Notes: a model not told the origin generated them from the letters alone. Shown: positions 27,801-42,264, numbered from the stretch's first letter. The stretch is DNA of 64,000 bases from Branchinecta lynchi (GCA_023053575.1 JAKZAP010000062.1:62001-126000); one strand, 5' to 3'. Translations and numbers: made by a program.

Positions 27801-30800
27801 GGGGAAACGAACCTTTCGGGAAAACCAACCTTGTGGGAAAACAAACCTTGTGAGAAAACAATCCTTGTGGGAAAACAAACCTTGTGGGGAAACAAACCTT
27901 GTGGGGAAACAAACCTTGTGGGAAAACTAACCTTGTGGGGAAACAAACCTTGTGGGAAAACTAAACTTGTGGGAAAACAGACCTTGCGGGAAAACTAACC
28001 TTGTGGGAAAACAAACCCTGCGGGAAAACCAACCTTGTGGGAAAACCAACCTTGTGAGAAAACAAACCTTGTGGGGAAAAAACCTTGTGGGAAATCCAAC
28101 CTTGCGGGGAAAGCGAACCTTTTGGGAAAACCAACACAGTGGGAAAACAAACCTTGTGGGAAAACCAACCTTGCGGGGAAAACAAACCTTGGGGGAAAAC
28201 AAAGCTTGGGAAACAAACCTTTCTGGAAAACCAACCTTGTGGGAAAACAAACCTAGTGGGAAAAACAAACCTTGTGGGAAAACAAACCTTGTGGGAAAAC
28301 AAACCTTATGGGAAAACAAACCTTGTGGGGAAACAAACCTTGTGGGAAAACCAACCTTGCGGGGGAAAGCGAACCTTTGGGGAAAACCAACACAGTGGGA
28401 AAACAAACCTTGTGGGAAAACCAACCTTGCGGGAAAACCAACCTTGGGGGAAAACAAAGCTTGTGGGAAAACAAACCTTGTGGGAAAACCAACCTTATGG
28501 GGAAAGCAACCCTGCGGGAAAACCAACCTTGTGGGAAAACCAACCTTGTGGGAAAGCGAACCTTTTGGGAAAACCAACACAGTGGGAAAACAAAACTTGT
28601 GGGAAAACCAACATTGCGGGGAAAGCGAACCTTTTGGGAAAACCAACACAGTGGGAAAACAAACCTTGTGGGAAAACCAACCTTGCGGGGAAAACCAACC
28701 TTGGGGGAAAACAAAGCTTGTGGGAAAACAAAGCTTGTGGGGAAAACAAACCTTGTGGGGAAACAAACCTAGTGGGGAAAACAAACCTTGTGAGAAAACA
28801 ATCCTTGTGGGAAAACAACCTTGTGGGGAAACAAACCTTGCGGGAAAACTAACCTTGTGGGAAAACAAACCCTGCGGGAAAACCAACCTTGTGGGAAAAC
28901 CAACCTTGTGGGGAAACAAACCTTTTGGGAAAACCAACCTTGTGGGAAAACAAACCTTGTGGGAAAACAAACCTTGTGTTAAAACAAACCTTGTGGGAAA
29001 ACAAACCTTGTGAGAAAAACAAACCTTGTGGGGAAACAAACCTAGTGGGAAAACAAACCTTGTGAGAAAACAAACCTTGTGGGAAAACCAACCTTATGGG
29101 AAAACAAACCTAGTGGGAAAACAAACCTTGTGAGGAAACAAACCTTTCGGGAAAACCAACCTTGTGGGAAAACAAAACCTTGTGGGAAAAACAAACCTTG
29201 TGGGGAAAACCAACCTAGTGGGAAAACAAGCCTTGTGAGAAAACAAACCTTGTGGGAAAACCAACCTTATGGGGAAACAAACCCTGCGGGGAAAACCAAC
29301 CTTGTGGGAAAACCAACCTTGCGGGAAAGCGAACCTTTTGGGAAAATGAACCTAGTGGGAAGAACAACCTAGTGGGAAAACAAACCTTGTGAGAAAACAA
29401 ACCTTGTGGGAAAACCAAGCTTATGGGGAAAGCAACCCTGCGGGAAAACCAACCTTGTGGGAAAACCAACCTTGTGGGAAAGCGAACCTTTTTGGAAAAA
29501 CCAACACAGTGGGAAAACAAACCTTGTGGGAAAACCAACCTTGCGGGAAAGCGAACCTTTTGGAAAAACCAACACAGTGGGAAAACAAACCTTGTGGGAA
29601 AAACCAACCTTGCGGGGAAAACCAACCTTGGGGGAAAACAAAGCTTGTGGGAAAACAAACCTTTTGGGAAAACAAACCTTGTGGGAAAACAAACCTTGTG
29701 GGAAAACAAACCTTGTGGGAAAACAAACCTTGTGAGGAAACAAACCTTGTGGGAAAACTAACCTTGTGGGAAAACAAACCTTGCGGGGAAAACTAACCTT
29801 GTGGGAAAACAAACCCTGCGGGAAAACCAACCTTGTGGGAAAACCAACCTTGTGGGGAAACAAACCTTTCGGGAAAACAAACCTTGTGGGAAAACAAACC
29901 TTGTGGGAAAACAAACCTTGTGGGAAAACAAACCTTGTGGGAAAACAAACCTTGTGAGAAAACAAACCTTGTGGGGAAACAAACCTTGTGGGAAAACCAA
30001 CCATGCGGGAAAGCGAACCTTTTGGGGAAAACCAACCTAGTGGGAAAAACAACCTTGTGAGAAAACAAAACCTTGTGGGAAAACCAACCTTGCGGGAAAA
30101 CCAACCTTGGGAGAAAACAAAGCTTGTGGGAAAACAAACCTTGTGGGAAAACCCATCTAGTGGGAAAAACAACCTAGTGGGAAGACAAACCTTGTGAGAA
30201 AACAAACCTTGTGGGAAAACCAACCTTATGGGGAAAGCAACCCTGCGGGAAAACCAACCTTGTGGGAAAACCAACCTTGTGGGGAAAGCGAACCTTTTGG
30301 GAAAACCAACACAGTGGGAAAACAAAGCTTGTGGGAAAACAAACCTTGTGGGAAAACCAACCTAGTGGGAAAAACAACCTAGTGGAAAAAACCAACCTTG
30401 GTGAGAAAACAAACCTTGTGGGAAAACCAACCTTATGGGGAAAGCAACCCTGCGGGAAACCAAACCTTGTGGGGAAAACAACCTTGGGGGAAAGCGAACC
30501 TTTTGGGAAAACCAACACAGTGGGAAAACAAACCTTGTGGGAAAACCAACCTTGCGGGAAAGCGAACCTTTTGGGGAGAAACCAACACAGTGGGAAAACA
30601 AACCTTGTGGGAAAACCAACCTTGCGGGAAAACCAACCTTGGGGGAAAACAAAGCTTGTGGGAAAACATACCTTGTGGGAAAACCAACCTAGTGGGAAAA
30701 ACAACCTAGTGGGAAAACAAACCTTGTGAGAAAACAAACCTCGTGGGAAAACCAACCTTGCGGGAAAGCGAACCTTTTGGGAAAACCAACACAGTGGGAA

Positions 30801-33800
30801 AACAAACCTTGTGGGAAAACCAACCTTGCGGGGAAAACCAACCTTGGGGGAAAACAAAGCTTGTGGGAAAACAAACCTTGTGGGGAAAACCAACCTTGTG
30901 GGAAAACAAACCTTGTGGGGAAAACAAACCTTGTGGGAAAACAAACCTTGTGGGAAAACAAACCTTATGGGAAAACAAACCTTGTGGGGAAACAAACCTT
31001 GTGGGAAAACAACCTTGCGGGAAAGCGAACCTTTTGGGAAAACCAACACAGTGGGGAAAACAAACCTTGTGGGAAAACCAACCTTGCGGGAAAACCAACC
31101 TTGGGTGAAAACAAAGCTTGTGGAAAAACAAACCTTGTGGGAAAACCAACCTAGTGGGAAAAACAACCTAGTGGGAAAACAAACCTTGTGAGAAAACAAA
31201 CCTTGTGGGAAAACCAAGCTTATGGGGAAAGCAACCCTGCGGGAAAACCAACCTTGTGGGAAAACCAACCTTGTGGGAAAGCGAACCTTTTGGGAAAAAC
31301 CAACACAGTGGGAAAACAAACCTTGTGGGGAAAACCAACCTTGCAGGAAAGCGAACCTTTTGGGAAAACCAACACAGTTGGAAAACAAACCTTGTGGGAA
31401 AACCAACCTTGCGGGGAAAACCAACCTTGGGGGAAAACAAAGCTTGTGGGAAAACAAACCTTTTGGGAAAACAAACCTTGTGGGAAAACAAACCTTGTGG
31501 GAAAACAAACCTTGTGGGGAAACAAACCTTGTGGGAAAACTAACCTTGTGGGAAAACAAACCTTGCGGGAAAACTAACCTTGTGGGAAAACAAACCCTGC
31601 GGGAAAACCAACCTTGTGGGAAAACCAACCTTGTGGGGAAACAAACCTTTCGGGGAAAACAAACCTTGTGGGAAAACAAACCTTGTGGGAAAACAAACCT
31701 TGTGGGAAAACAAACCTTGTGGGAAAACAAACCTTGTGAAAAAACAAACCTTGTGGGGAAACAAACCTTGTGGGAAAACCAACCATGCGGGAAAGCGAAC
31801 CTTTTGGGAAAACCAACCTAGTGGGAAAACAAACCTTGTGGGAAAACCAACCTTGCGGGGAAAACCAACCTTGGGGGAAAACAAAGCTTGTGGGGAAAAC
31901 AAACCTTGTGGGAAAACCAACCTTATGGGGAAAGCAACCCTGCGGGAAAACCAACCTTGTGGGAAAACCAACCTTGTGGGAAAGCGAACCTTTTGGGAAA
32001 ACCAACACAGTGGGAAAACAAAACTTGTGGGAAAACCAACATTGCGGGAAAGCGAACCTAGTGGGAAAAACAACCTAGTGGGAAGACAAACCTTGTGAGA
32101 AAAAAAAAAACTTTGTGGGAAAACCAACCTTATGGGTAAAGCAACCTAGTGGGAAGACAAACCTTGTGAGAAAACAAACCTTGTGGGGAAAACCAACCTT
32201 ATGGGTAAAGCAACCCTGCGGGAAAACCAACCTTGTGGGAAAAACCAATCTTGTGGGAAAGCGAACCTTTTGGGAAAACCAACACAGTGGGAAAACAAAC
32301 CCTGCGGGGAAAACCAACCTTGTGGGAAAACCAACCTTGTGGGGAAACAAACCTTTCGGGAAAACAAACCTTGTGGGAAAACAAACCTTGTGGGAAAACA
32401 AACCTTGTGGGAAAACAAACCTTGTGGGAAAACAAACCTTGTGAAAAAAACAAACCTTGTGGGGGAAACAAACCTTGTGGGAAAACCAACCATGCGGGAA
32501 AGCGAACCTTTTGGGAAAACCAACCTAGTGGGAAAACAAACCTTGTGGGAAAACCAACCTTGCGGGAAAACCAACCTTGGGGGAAAACAAAGCTTGTGGG
32601 AAAACAAACCTTGTGGGAAAACCAACCTTATGGGGAAAGCAACCCTGCGGGAAAACCAACCTTGTGGGAAAACCAACCTTGTGGGAAAGCGAACCTTTTG
32701 GGAAAACCAACACAGTGGGAAAACAAAACTTGTGGGAAAACCAACATTGCGGGAAAGCGAACCTAGTGGGAAAAACAACCTAGTGGGAAGACAAACCTTG
32801 TGAGAAAACAAACCTTGTGGGAAAACCAACCTAGTGGGAAAAACAACCTAGTGGGAAGACAAACCTTGTGAGAAAACAAACCTTGTGGGAAAACCAACCT
32901 TATGGGTAAAGCAACCCTGCGGGAAAACCAACCTTGTGGGAAAACCAATCTTGTGGGAAAGCGAACCTTTTGGGAAAACCAACACAGTGGGAAAACAAAC
33001 CTTGTGGGAAAACCAACCTTGCGGGAAAGCGAAACTTTTGGGAAAACCAACACAGTGGGAAAACAAACCTTGTGGGAAAACCAACCTTGCGGGAAAACCA
33101 ACCTTGGGGGAAAACAAAGCTTGTGGGAAAACAAACCTTGTGGGAAAACCAACCTAGTGGGAAAAACAACCTAGTGGGAAAACAAATCTTGTGAGAAAAC
33201 AAACCCTGCAGGAAAACCAACCTTGTGGGAAAACCAACCTTGTGGGGAAACGAACCTTTCGGGAAAACCAACCTTGTGGGAAAACAAACCTTGTGAGAAA
33301 ACAATCCTTGTGGGAAAACAAACCTTGTGGGGAAACAAACCTTGTGGGGAAACAAACCTTGTGGGAAAACTAACCTTGTGGGGAAACAAACCCTGCGGGA
33401 AAACCAACCTTGTGGGAAAACTAAACTTGTGGGAAAACAGACCTTGCGGGAAAACTAACCTTGTGGGAAAACAAACCCTGCGGGAAAACCAACCTTGTGG
33501 GAAAACCAACCTTGTGAGAAAACAAACCTTGTGGGGAAAAAACCTTGTGGGAAATCCAACCTTGCGGGAAAGCGAACCTTTTGGGAAAACCAACACAGTG
33601 GGAAAACAAACCTTGTGGGAAAACCAACCTTGCGGGAAAACAAACCTTGGGGGAAAACAAAGCTTGGGAAACAAACCTTTCTGGAAAACCAACCTTGTGG
33701 GAAAACAAACCTAGTGGGAAAACAAACCTTGTGGGAAAACAAACCTTGTGGGAAAACAAACCTTATGGGAAAACAAACCTTGTGGGGAAACAAACCTTGT

Positions 33801-34850
33801 GGGAAAACCAACCTTGCGGGAAAGCGAACCTTTTGGGAAAACCAACACAGTGGGAAAACAAACCTTGTGGGAAAACCAACCTTGCGGGAAAACCAACCTT
33901 GGGGGAAAACAAAGCTTGTGGGAAAACAAACCTTGTGGGAAAACCAACCTTATGGGGAAAGCAACCCTGCGGGAAAACCAACCTTGTGGGAAAACCAACC
34001 TTGTGGGAAAGCGAACCTTTTGGGAAAACCAACACAGTGGGAAAACAAAACTTGTGGGAAAACCAACATTGCGGGAAAGCGAACCTTTTGGGAAAACCAA
34101 CACAGTGGGAAAACAAACCTTGTGGGAAAACCAACCTTGCGGGAAAACCAACCTTGGGGGAAAACAAAGCTTGTGGGAAAACAAAGCTTGTGGGAAAACA
34201 AACCTTGTGGGGAAACAAACCTAGTGGGAAAACAAACCTTGTGAGAAAACAATCCTTGTGGGAAAACAACCTTGTGGGGAAACAAACCTTGCGGGAAAAC
34301 TAACCTTGTGGGAAAACAAACCCTGCGGGAAAACCAACCTTGTGGGAAAACCAACCTTGTGGGGAAACAAACCTTTTGGGAAAACCAACCTTGTGGGAAA
34401 ACAAACCTTGTGGGAAAACAAACCTTGTGTTAAAACAAACCTTGTGGGAAAACAAACCTTGTGAGAAAACAAACCTTGTGGGGAAACAAACCTAGTGGGA
34501 AAACAAACCTTGTGAGAAAACAAACCTTGTGGGAAAACCAACCTTATGGGAAAACAAACCTAGTGGGAAAACAAACCTTGTGAGGAAACAAACCTTTCGG
34601 GAAAACCAACCTTGTGGGAAAACAAACCTTGTGGGAAAACAAACCTTGTGGGAAAACCAACCTAGTGGGAAAACAAGCCTTGTGAGAAAACAAACCTTGT
34701 GGGAAAACCAACCTTATGGGGAAACAAACCCTGCGGGAAAACCAACCTCGTGGGAAAACCAACCTTGCGGGAAAGCGAACCTTTTGGGAAAACCAACACA
34801 GTGGGAAAACATACCTGGTGAGAAAACAATCCTTATGGGAAAACAAACCT
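24840..34850 (+). repeat. Compound higher-order region X-Y'-X'-Y
   Basis: Variant order shows two block types. X occupies about 24.8-27.5 kb and recurs as X' at about 29.3-32.3 kb (offset about 4,530-4,550 bp, drifting as bases are gained). Y' occupies about 27.4-29.3 kb and matches Y at about 32.9-34.8 kb (offset about 5,445-5,460 bp). Shared rare landmarks are AACCATGCGGGAAAGCG and AAGACAAACC in X, and GGGAAATCC, AAGCTTGGGAAAC and GTGTTAAAAC in Y. Within X there is a further repeat at about 1,780 bp (24,859 and 26,640). The primed copies carry the homopolymer gains annotated separately. Confidence 0.65.
27570..32470 (+). other. Zone of excess single-base homopolymer gains (possible assembly error)
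   Basis: Between these limits dozens of units gain one G or one A, for example TTGCGGGGAAAACC for TTGCGGGAAAACC, GTGGGAAAAACAAACC, and an A-run of eleven or more near 32,100. Their otherwise matching copies at about 24.8-27.5 and 32.9-34.8 kb lack the gains. By eye there are about forty, nearly all +1 in a G or A run, and they begin and end abruptly. No other part of the window shows this. It looks like a poorly polished long-read patch. Real array with a distinct mutation history is the alternative. Confidence 0.6.
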
Positions 34851-34909
34851 TGTGGGGAAACAAACCTTGTGGGGAAACAAACCTTGTGGGAAAACTAACC
34901 TTGTGGGAA

Positions 34910-37686
34910 AACCAACCTTGTGGGGAAACAAAGCTTTCGGGAAAACCAACCTTGTGGGAAAACAAACCTTGTGGGAAAACAAACCTTGTGGGAAAACAAA
35001 CCTTGTGGGAAAACAAACCTTTTGAGAAAACAAACCTTGTGGGGAAAGAAACCCTGCGGGAAGACCAACCTTGGGGGAAAACAAACCTTGTGGGAAAACA
35101 AACCTAGTGGGAAAAACAACCTAGTGGGAAAACAAACCTTGTGAGAAAGCAAACCTTGTGGGAAAACCAACCTTATGGGGAAAGAAACCCTGCGGGAAAA
35201 CCAACCTTGTGGGAAAACCAACCTTGTGGGAAAACAAACCTTGTGAGAAAACAAACCTTGTGGGGAAACAAACCTAGTGGGAAAACAAACCTTGTGAGAA
35301 AACAAATCTTGTGGGGAAACAAACCTAGTGGGAAAACAATCCTTGTGGGAAAACAAACCTTGTGGCGAAACAAACCTTGTGGGGAAACAAACCTTGTGGG
35401 AAAACTAACCTTGTGGGAAAACAGACCTTGCGGGAAAACTAACCTTGTAGGAAAACAAACCCTGCGGGAAAACCAACCTTGTGGGAAAACCAACCTTGTG
35501 GGGAAACAAACCTTTCGGGAAAACCAACCTTGTGGGAAAACAAACCTTGTGGGAAAACAAACCTTGTGAGAAAACAAACCTTGTGGGGAAACAAACCTAG
35601 TGGGAAAACAAACCTTGTGAGAAAACAAACCTTGTGGGGAAACAAACCTTTCGGGAAAACCAACCTTGTGAGAAAACAAACCTTGTGGGAAAACAAACCT
35701 TGTGGGAAAACAAATCTTGTGGGAAAACAAACCTTGTGAGAAAACAAACCTTGTGGGGAAACAAACCTAGTGGGAAAACAAACCTTGTGGGAAAACAAAC
35801 CTTGTGGGAAAACCAACCTTATGGGAAAACAAACCTAGTGGGAAAACAAACCTTGTGGGGAAACAAACCTTTCGGGAAAACCAACCTTGTGGGAAAACAA
35901 ACCTTGTGGGAAAACAAACCTTGTGAGAAAACAAACCTTGTGGGGAAACAAACCTTTCCGGAAAACCAACCTTGTGGGAAAACAAACCTTGTGGGAAAAC
36001 AAACCTTGTGGGAAAACAAATCTTGTGGGAAAACAAACCTTGTGAGAAAACAAACCTTGTGGGGAAACAAACCTAGTGGGAAAACAAACCTTGTGGGAAA
36101 ACAAACCTTGTGGGAAAACCAACCTTATGGGAAAACAAACCTAGTGGGAAAACAAACCTTGTGGGGAAACAAACCTTTCGGGAAAACCAACCTTGTGGGA
36201 AAACAAACCTTGTGGGAAAACAAACCTTGTGGGAAAACAAACCTTGTGGGAAAACAAACCTTGTGGGAAAACAAATCTTATTGGAAAACAAACCTTGTGG
36301 GGAAACAAGCCTTGTGGGAAAACCAACCTTGCGGGAAAGCGAACCTTTTGGGAAAACCAACACAGTGGGAAAACAAACCTTGTGGGAAAACCAACCTTGC
36401 GGGAAAACCAACCTTGGGGGAAAACAAAGCTTGTGGGAAAACAAACCTTGTGGGAAAACCAACCTAGTGGGAAAAACAACCTAGTGGGAAAACAAACCTT
36501 GTGAGAAAACAAACCTTGTGGGAAAACCAACCTTATGGGGAAACAAACCCTGCGGGAAAACCAACCTTGTGGGAAAACCAACCTTGCGGGAAAGCGAACC
36601 TTTTGGGAAAACCAACACAGTGGGAAAACATACCTGGTGAGAAAACAATCCTTGTGGGAAAACAAACCTTGTGGGGAAACAAACCTTGTGGGAAAACTAA
36701 CCTTGTGGGAAAACAGACCTTGCGGGAAAACTAACCTTGTGGGAAAACAAACCCTGCGGGAAAACCAAACTTGTGGGAAAACCAACCTTGTGGGGAAACA
36801 AAGCTTTCGGGAAAACCAACCTTGTGGGAAAACAAACCTTGTGGGAAAACAAACCTTGTGGGAAAACAAACCTTGTGGGAAAACAAACCTTTTGAGAAAA
36901 CAAACCTTGTGGGGAAAGAAACCCTGCGGGAAGACCAACCTTGGGGGAAAACAAACCTTGTGGGAAAACAAACCTAGTGGGAAAAACAACCTAGTGGGAA
37001 AACAAACCTTGTGAGAAAGCAAACCTTGTGGGAAAACCAACCTTATGGGGAAAGAAACCCTGCGGGAAAACCAACCTTGTGGGAAAACCAACCTTGTGGG
37101 AAAACAAACCTTGTGAGAAAACAAACCTTGTGGGGAAACAAACCTAGTGGGAAAACAAACCTTGTGAGAAAACAAATCTTGTGGGGAAACAAACCTAGTG
37201 GGAAAACAATCCTTGTGGGAAAACAAACCTTGTGGCGAAACAAACCTTGTGGGGAAACAAACCTTGTGGGAAAACTAACCTTGTGGGAAAACAGACCTTG
37301 CGGGAAAACTAACCTTGTAGGAAAACAAACCCTGCGGGAAAACCAACCTTGTGGGAAAACCAACCTTGTGGGGAAACAAACCTTTCGGGAAAACCAACCT
37401 TGTGGGAAAACAAACCTTGTGGGAAAACAAACCTTGTGAGAAAACAAACCTTGTGGGGAAACAAACCTAGTGGGAAAACAAACCTTGTGAGAAAACAAAC
37501 CTTGTGGGGAAACAAACCTTTCGGGAAAACCAACCTTGTGGGAAAACAAACCTTGTGGGAAAACAAACCTTGTGGGAAAACAAATCTTGTGGGAAAACAA
37601 ACCTTGTGAGAAAACAAACCTTGTGGGGAAACAAACCTAGTGGGAAAACAAACCTTGTGGGAAAACAAACCTTGTGGGAAAACCAA
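34910..37686 (+). repeat. Higher-order duplication, offset 1,870 bp (110 units)
   Basis: About 34,910-35,816 recurs at about 36,780-37,686, exactly 110 x 17 bp later. Shared landmarks are AAAGCTTTCGGG, AACCTTTTGAGAAAAC, AAGACCAACCTTGGGG, GAGAAAGCAAACC, GTGGCGAAAC and GTAGGAAAAC. The same cassette appears again at about 39.2 kb and at about 46.4-46.9 kb, which makes it one of the most amplified blocks of the right half. Confidence 0.8.
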
Positions 37687-40600
37687 CCTTATGGGAAAAC
37701 AAACCTAGTGGGAAAACAAACCTTGTGGGGAAACAAACCTTTCGGGAAAACCAACCTTGTGGGAAAACAAACCTTGTGGGAAAACAAACCTTGTGGGAAA
37801 ACAAACCTTGTGGGAAAACAAACCTTATGGGAAAACAAATCTTATTGGAAAACAAACCTTGTGGGGAAACAAACCTTGTGGGAAAACCAACCTTGCGGGA
37901 AAGCGAACCTTTTGGGAAAACCAACACAGTGGGAAAACAAACCTTGTGGGAAAACCAACCTTGCGGGAAAACCAACCTTGGGGGAAAACAAAGCTTGTGG
38001 GAAAACAAACCTTGTGAGAAAACAAACCTTGTGGGGAAACAAACCTAGTGGGAAAACAAACCTTGTGAGAAAACAAACCTTGTGGGGAAACAAACCTAGT
38101 GGGAAAACAATCCTTGTGGGAAAACAAACCTTGTGGCGAAACAAACCTTGTGGGGAAACAAACCTTGTGGGAAAACTAACCTTGTGGGAAAACAGACCTT
38201 GCGGGAAAACTAACCTTGTAGGAAAACAAACCCTGCGGGAAAACCAACCTTGTGGGAAAACCAACCTTGTGGGGAAACAAACCTTTCGGGAAAACCAACC
38301 TTGTGGGAAAACAAACCTTGTGGGAAAACAAACCTTGTGAGAAAACAAACCTTGTGGGGAAACAAACCTAGTGGGATAACAAACCTTGTGAGAAAACAAA
38401 CCTTGTGGGGAAACAAACCTTTCGGGAAAACCAACCTTGTGGGAAAACAAACCTTGTGGGAAAACAAACCTTGTGGGAAAACAAATCTTGTGGGAAAACA
38501 AACCTTGTGGGAAAACAAACCTTGTGGGGAAACAAACCTTTCGGGAAAACCAACCTTGTGGGAAAACAAACCTTGTGGGAAACAAACCTTGTGGGAAAAC
38601 AAACCTTGTGGGAAAACAAACCTTGTGGGAAAACAAATCTTATTGGAAAACAAACCTTGTGGGGAAACAAACCTTGTGGGAAAACCAACCTTGCGGGAAA
38701 GCGAACCTTTTGGGAAAACCAACACAGTGGGAAAACAAACCTTGTGGGAAAACCAACCTTGCGGGAAAACCAACCTTGGGGGAAAACAAAGCTTGTGGGA
38801 AAACAAACCTTGTGGGAAAACCAACCTAGTGGGAAAAACAACCTAGTGGGAAAACAAACCATGTGAGAAAACAAACCTTGTGATAAAACCAACCTTATGG
38901 GGAATGCAACCCTGCGGGAAAACCAACCTTGTGGGAAAACCAACCTTGTGGGAAAGCGAACCTTTTGGGAAAACCAACACAGTGGGAAAAAAAACCTTGT
39001 GGGAAAACCAACCTTGTGGGGAAACAAACCTTTCGGGAAAACTAACCTTGTGGGAAAACAAACCCTGCGGGAAAACCAACCTTGTGGGAAAACAAACCTT
39101 GTGGGAAAACAAACCTTGTGGGAAAACAAACCTTGTGAGAAAACAAACCTTGCGGGAAAACTAACCTTGTGGGAAAACAAACCTTGTGGGAAAACAAACC
39201 TTTTGAGAAAACAAACCTTGTGGGGAAAGAAACCCTGCGGGAAGACCAACCTTGGGGGAAAACAAACCTTGTGGGAAAACAAACCTAGTGGGAAAAACAA
39301 CCTAGTGGGAAAACAAACCTTGTGAGAAAGCAAACCTTGTGGGAAAACCAACCTTATGGGGAAAGAAACCCTGCGGGAAAACCAACCTTGTGGGAAAACC
39401 AACCTTGTGGGAAAACAAACCTTGTGAGAAAACAAACCTTGTGGGGAAACAAACCTAGTGGGAAAACAAACCTTGTGAGAAAACAAATCTTGTGGGGAAA
39501 CAAACCTAGTGGGAAAACAATCCTTGTGGGAAAACAAACCTTGTGGCGAAACAAACCTTGTGGGGAAACAAACCTTGTGGGAAAACTAACCTTGTGGGAA
39601 AACAGACCTTGCGGGAAAACTAACCTTGTAGGAAAACAAACCCTGCGGGAAAACCAACCTTGTGGGAAAACCAACCTTGTGGGGAAACAAACCTTTCGGG
39701 AAAACCAACCTTGTGGGAAAACAAACCTTGTGGGAAAACAAACCTTGTGAGAAAACAAACCTTGTGGGGAAACAAACCTAGTGGGAAAACAAACCTTGTG
39801 AGAAAACAAACCTTGTGGGGAAACAAACCTTTCGGGAAAACCAACCTTGTGGGAAAACAAACCTTGTGGGAAAACAAACCTTGTGGGAAAACAAATCTTG
39901 TGGGAAAACAAACCTTGTGAGAAAACAAACCTTGTGGGGAAACAAACCTAGTGGGAAAACAAACCTTGTGGGAAAACAAACCTTGTGGGAAAACCAACCT
40001 TATGGGAAAACAAACCTAGTGGGAAAACAAACCTTGTGGGGAAACAAACCTTTCGGGAAAACCAACCTTGTGGGAAAACAAACCTTGTGGGAAAACAAAC
40101 CTTGTGGGAAAACAAACCTTGTGGGAAAACAAACCTTATGGGAAAACAAATCTTATTGGAAAACAAACCTTGTGGGGAAACAAACCTTGTGGGAAAACCA
40201 ACCTTGCGGGAAAGCGAACCTTTTGGGAAAACCAACACAGTGGGAAAACAAACCTTGTGGGAAAACCAACCTTGCGGGAAAACCAACCTTGGGGGAAAAC
40301 AAAGCTTGTGGGAAAACAAACCTTGTGAGAAAACAAACCTTGTGGGGAAACAAACCTAGTGGGAAAACAAACCTTGTGAGAAAACAAACCTTGTGGGGAA
40401 ACAAACCTAGTGGGAAAACAATCCTTGTGGGAAAACAAACCTTGTGGCGAAACAAACCTTGTGGGGAAACAAACCTTGTGGGAAAACTAACCTTGTGGGA
40501 AAACAGACCTTGCGGGAAAACTAACCTTGTAGGAAAACAAACCCTGCGGGAAAACCAACCTTGTGGGAAAACCAACCTTGTGGGGAAACAAACCTTTCGG

Positions 40601-40811
40601 GAAAACCAACCTTGTGGGAAAACAAACCTTGTGGGAAAACAAACCTTGTGAGAAAACAAACCTTGTGGGGAAACAAACCTAGTGGGATAACAAACCTTGT
40701 GAGAAAACAAACCTTGTGGGGAAACAAACCTTTCGGGAAAACCAACCTTGTGGGAAAACAAACCTTGTGGGAAAACAAACCTTGTGGGAAAACAAATCTT
40801 GTGGGAAAACA
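36880..40811 (+). repeat. Higher-order duplication, offset 2,311 bp
   Basis: About 36,880-38,500 recurs at about 39,191-40,811 with the same variant order, including the GTGGCGAAAC, GTAGGAAAAC and GGGATAAC units. The copies diverge at about 38,500, where the first continues with TTTCGGG units and a 16-bp GGGAAAC unit that the second lacks. This overlaps the 1,870-bp block, so successive duplications with different end points have built the domain. Confidence 0.75.
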
Positions 40812-42037
40812 AACCTTGTGAGAAAACAAACCTTGTGGGGAAACAAACCTAGTGGGAAAACAAACCTTATGGGAAAACAAGCCTAGTGGGAAAACAAACC
40901 TTGTGGGGAAACAAACCTTTCGGGAAAACCAACCTTGTGGGAAAACAAACCTTGTGGGAAAACAAACCTTGTGGGAAAACAAACCTTGTGGGAAAACAAA
41001 CCTTGTGGGAAAACAAATCTTATTGGAAAACAAACCTTGTGGGGAAACAAACCTTGTGGGAAAACCAACCTTGCGGGAAAGCGAACCTTTTGGGAAAACC
41101 AACACAGTGGGAAAACAAACCTTGTGGGAAAACCAACCTTGCGGGAAAACCAACCTTGGGGGAAAACAAAGCTTGTGGGAAAACAAACCTTGTGGGAAAA
41201 CCAACCTAGTGGGAAAAACAACCTAGTGGGAAAACAAACCATGTGAGAAAACAAACCTTGTGATAAAACCAACCTTATGGGGAATGCAACCCTGCGGGAA
41301 AACCAACCTTGTGGGAAAACCAACCTTGTGGGAAAGCGAACCTTTTGGGAAAACCAACACAGTGGGAAAAAAAACCTTGTGGGAAAACCAACCTTGTGGG
41401 GAAACAAACCTTTCGGGAAAACTAACCTTGTGGGAAAACAAACCCTGCGGGAAAACCAACCTTGTGGGAAAACAAACCTTGTGGGAAAACAAACCTTGTG
41501 GGAAAACAAACCTTGTGAGAAAACAAACCTTGCGGGAAAACTAACCTTGTGGGAAAACAAACCTTGTGGGGAAACAAACCTTTCGGGAAAACCAACCTTG
41601 TGGGAAAACAAACCTTGTGGGATAACAAACCTTGTGGGAAAACAAACCTTATGGGGAAAGCAACCCTGCGGGAAAACCAACTTTGTGGGAAAACCAACCT
41701 TGTGGGAAAGCGAACCTTTTGGGAAAACCAACACAGTCGGAAAACAAACCTTGTGGGAAAACCAACCTTGCGGGAAAACCAACCTTGTGGGAAAACAAAC
41801 CTTGTGGGAAAACAAACCTTGTGGGAAAACAAACCTTGTGGGAAAACAAACCTTATGGGAAAACAAACCTTGTGGGGAAACAAACCTTGTGGGAAAACCA
41901 ACCTTGCGGGAAAGCGAACCTTTTGGGAAAACCAACACAGTGGGAAAACAAACCTTGTGGGAAAACCAACCTTCAGGGAAAACCATCCTTGGGGGAAAAC
42001 AAAGCTTGTGGGAAAACAAACCTTGTGGGAAAACCAA
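40386..42037 (+). repeat. Higher-order block duplicated 6,355 bp downstream
   Basis: This stretch matches about 46,741-48,392 with constant offset 6,355 bp. Diagnostic units include GTGATAAAACC followed by GGGGAATGCAACC (at 41,260 and 47,615; also at 38,880 and 43,993), GTCGGAAAAC and CTTCAGGG. The matching downstream copy carries no transposon. Taking out the hAT element and one copy of its target duplication (1,050 bp), 40,573-42,272 is exactly 1,700 bp, or 100 units, upstream of the block that resumes at 43,323. Confidence 0.8.
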
Positions 42038-42264
42038 CCTAGTGGGGAAACAAACCTAGTGGGAAAACAAACCTTGTGAGAAAACAAATCTTGTGGGGAA
42101 ACAAACCTAGTGGGAAAACAATCCTTGTGGGAAAACAAACCTTGTGGCGAAACAAACCTTGTGGGGAAACAAACCTTGTGGGAAAACTAACCTTGTGGGA
42201 AAACAGACCTTGCGGGAAAACTAACCTTGTAGGAAAACAAACCCTGCGGGAAAACCAACCTTGT

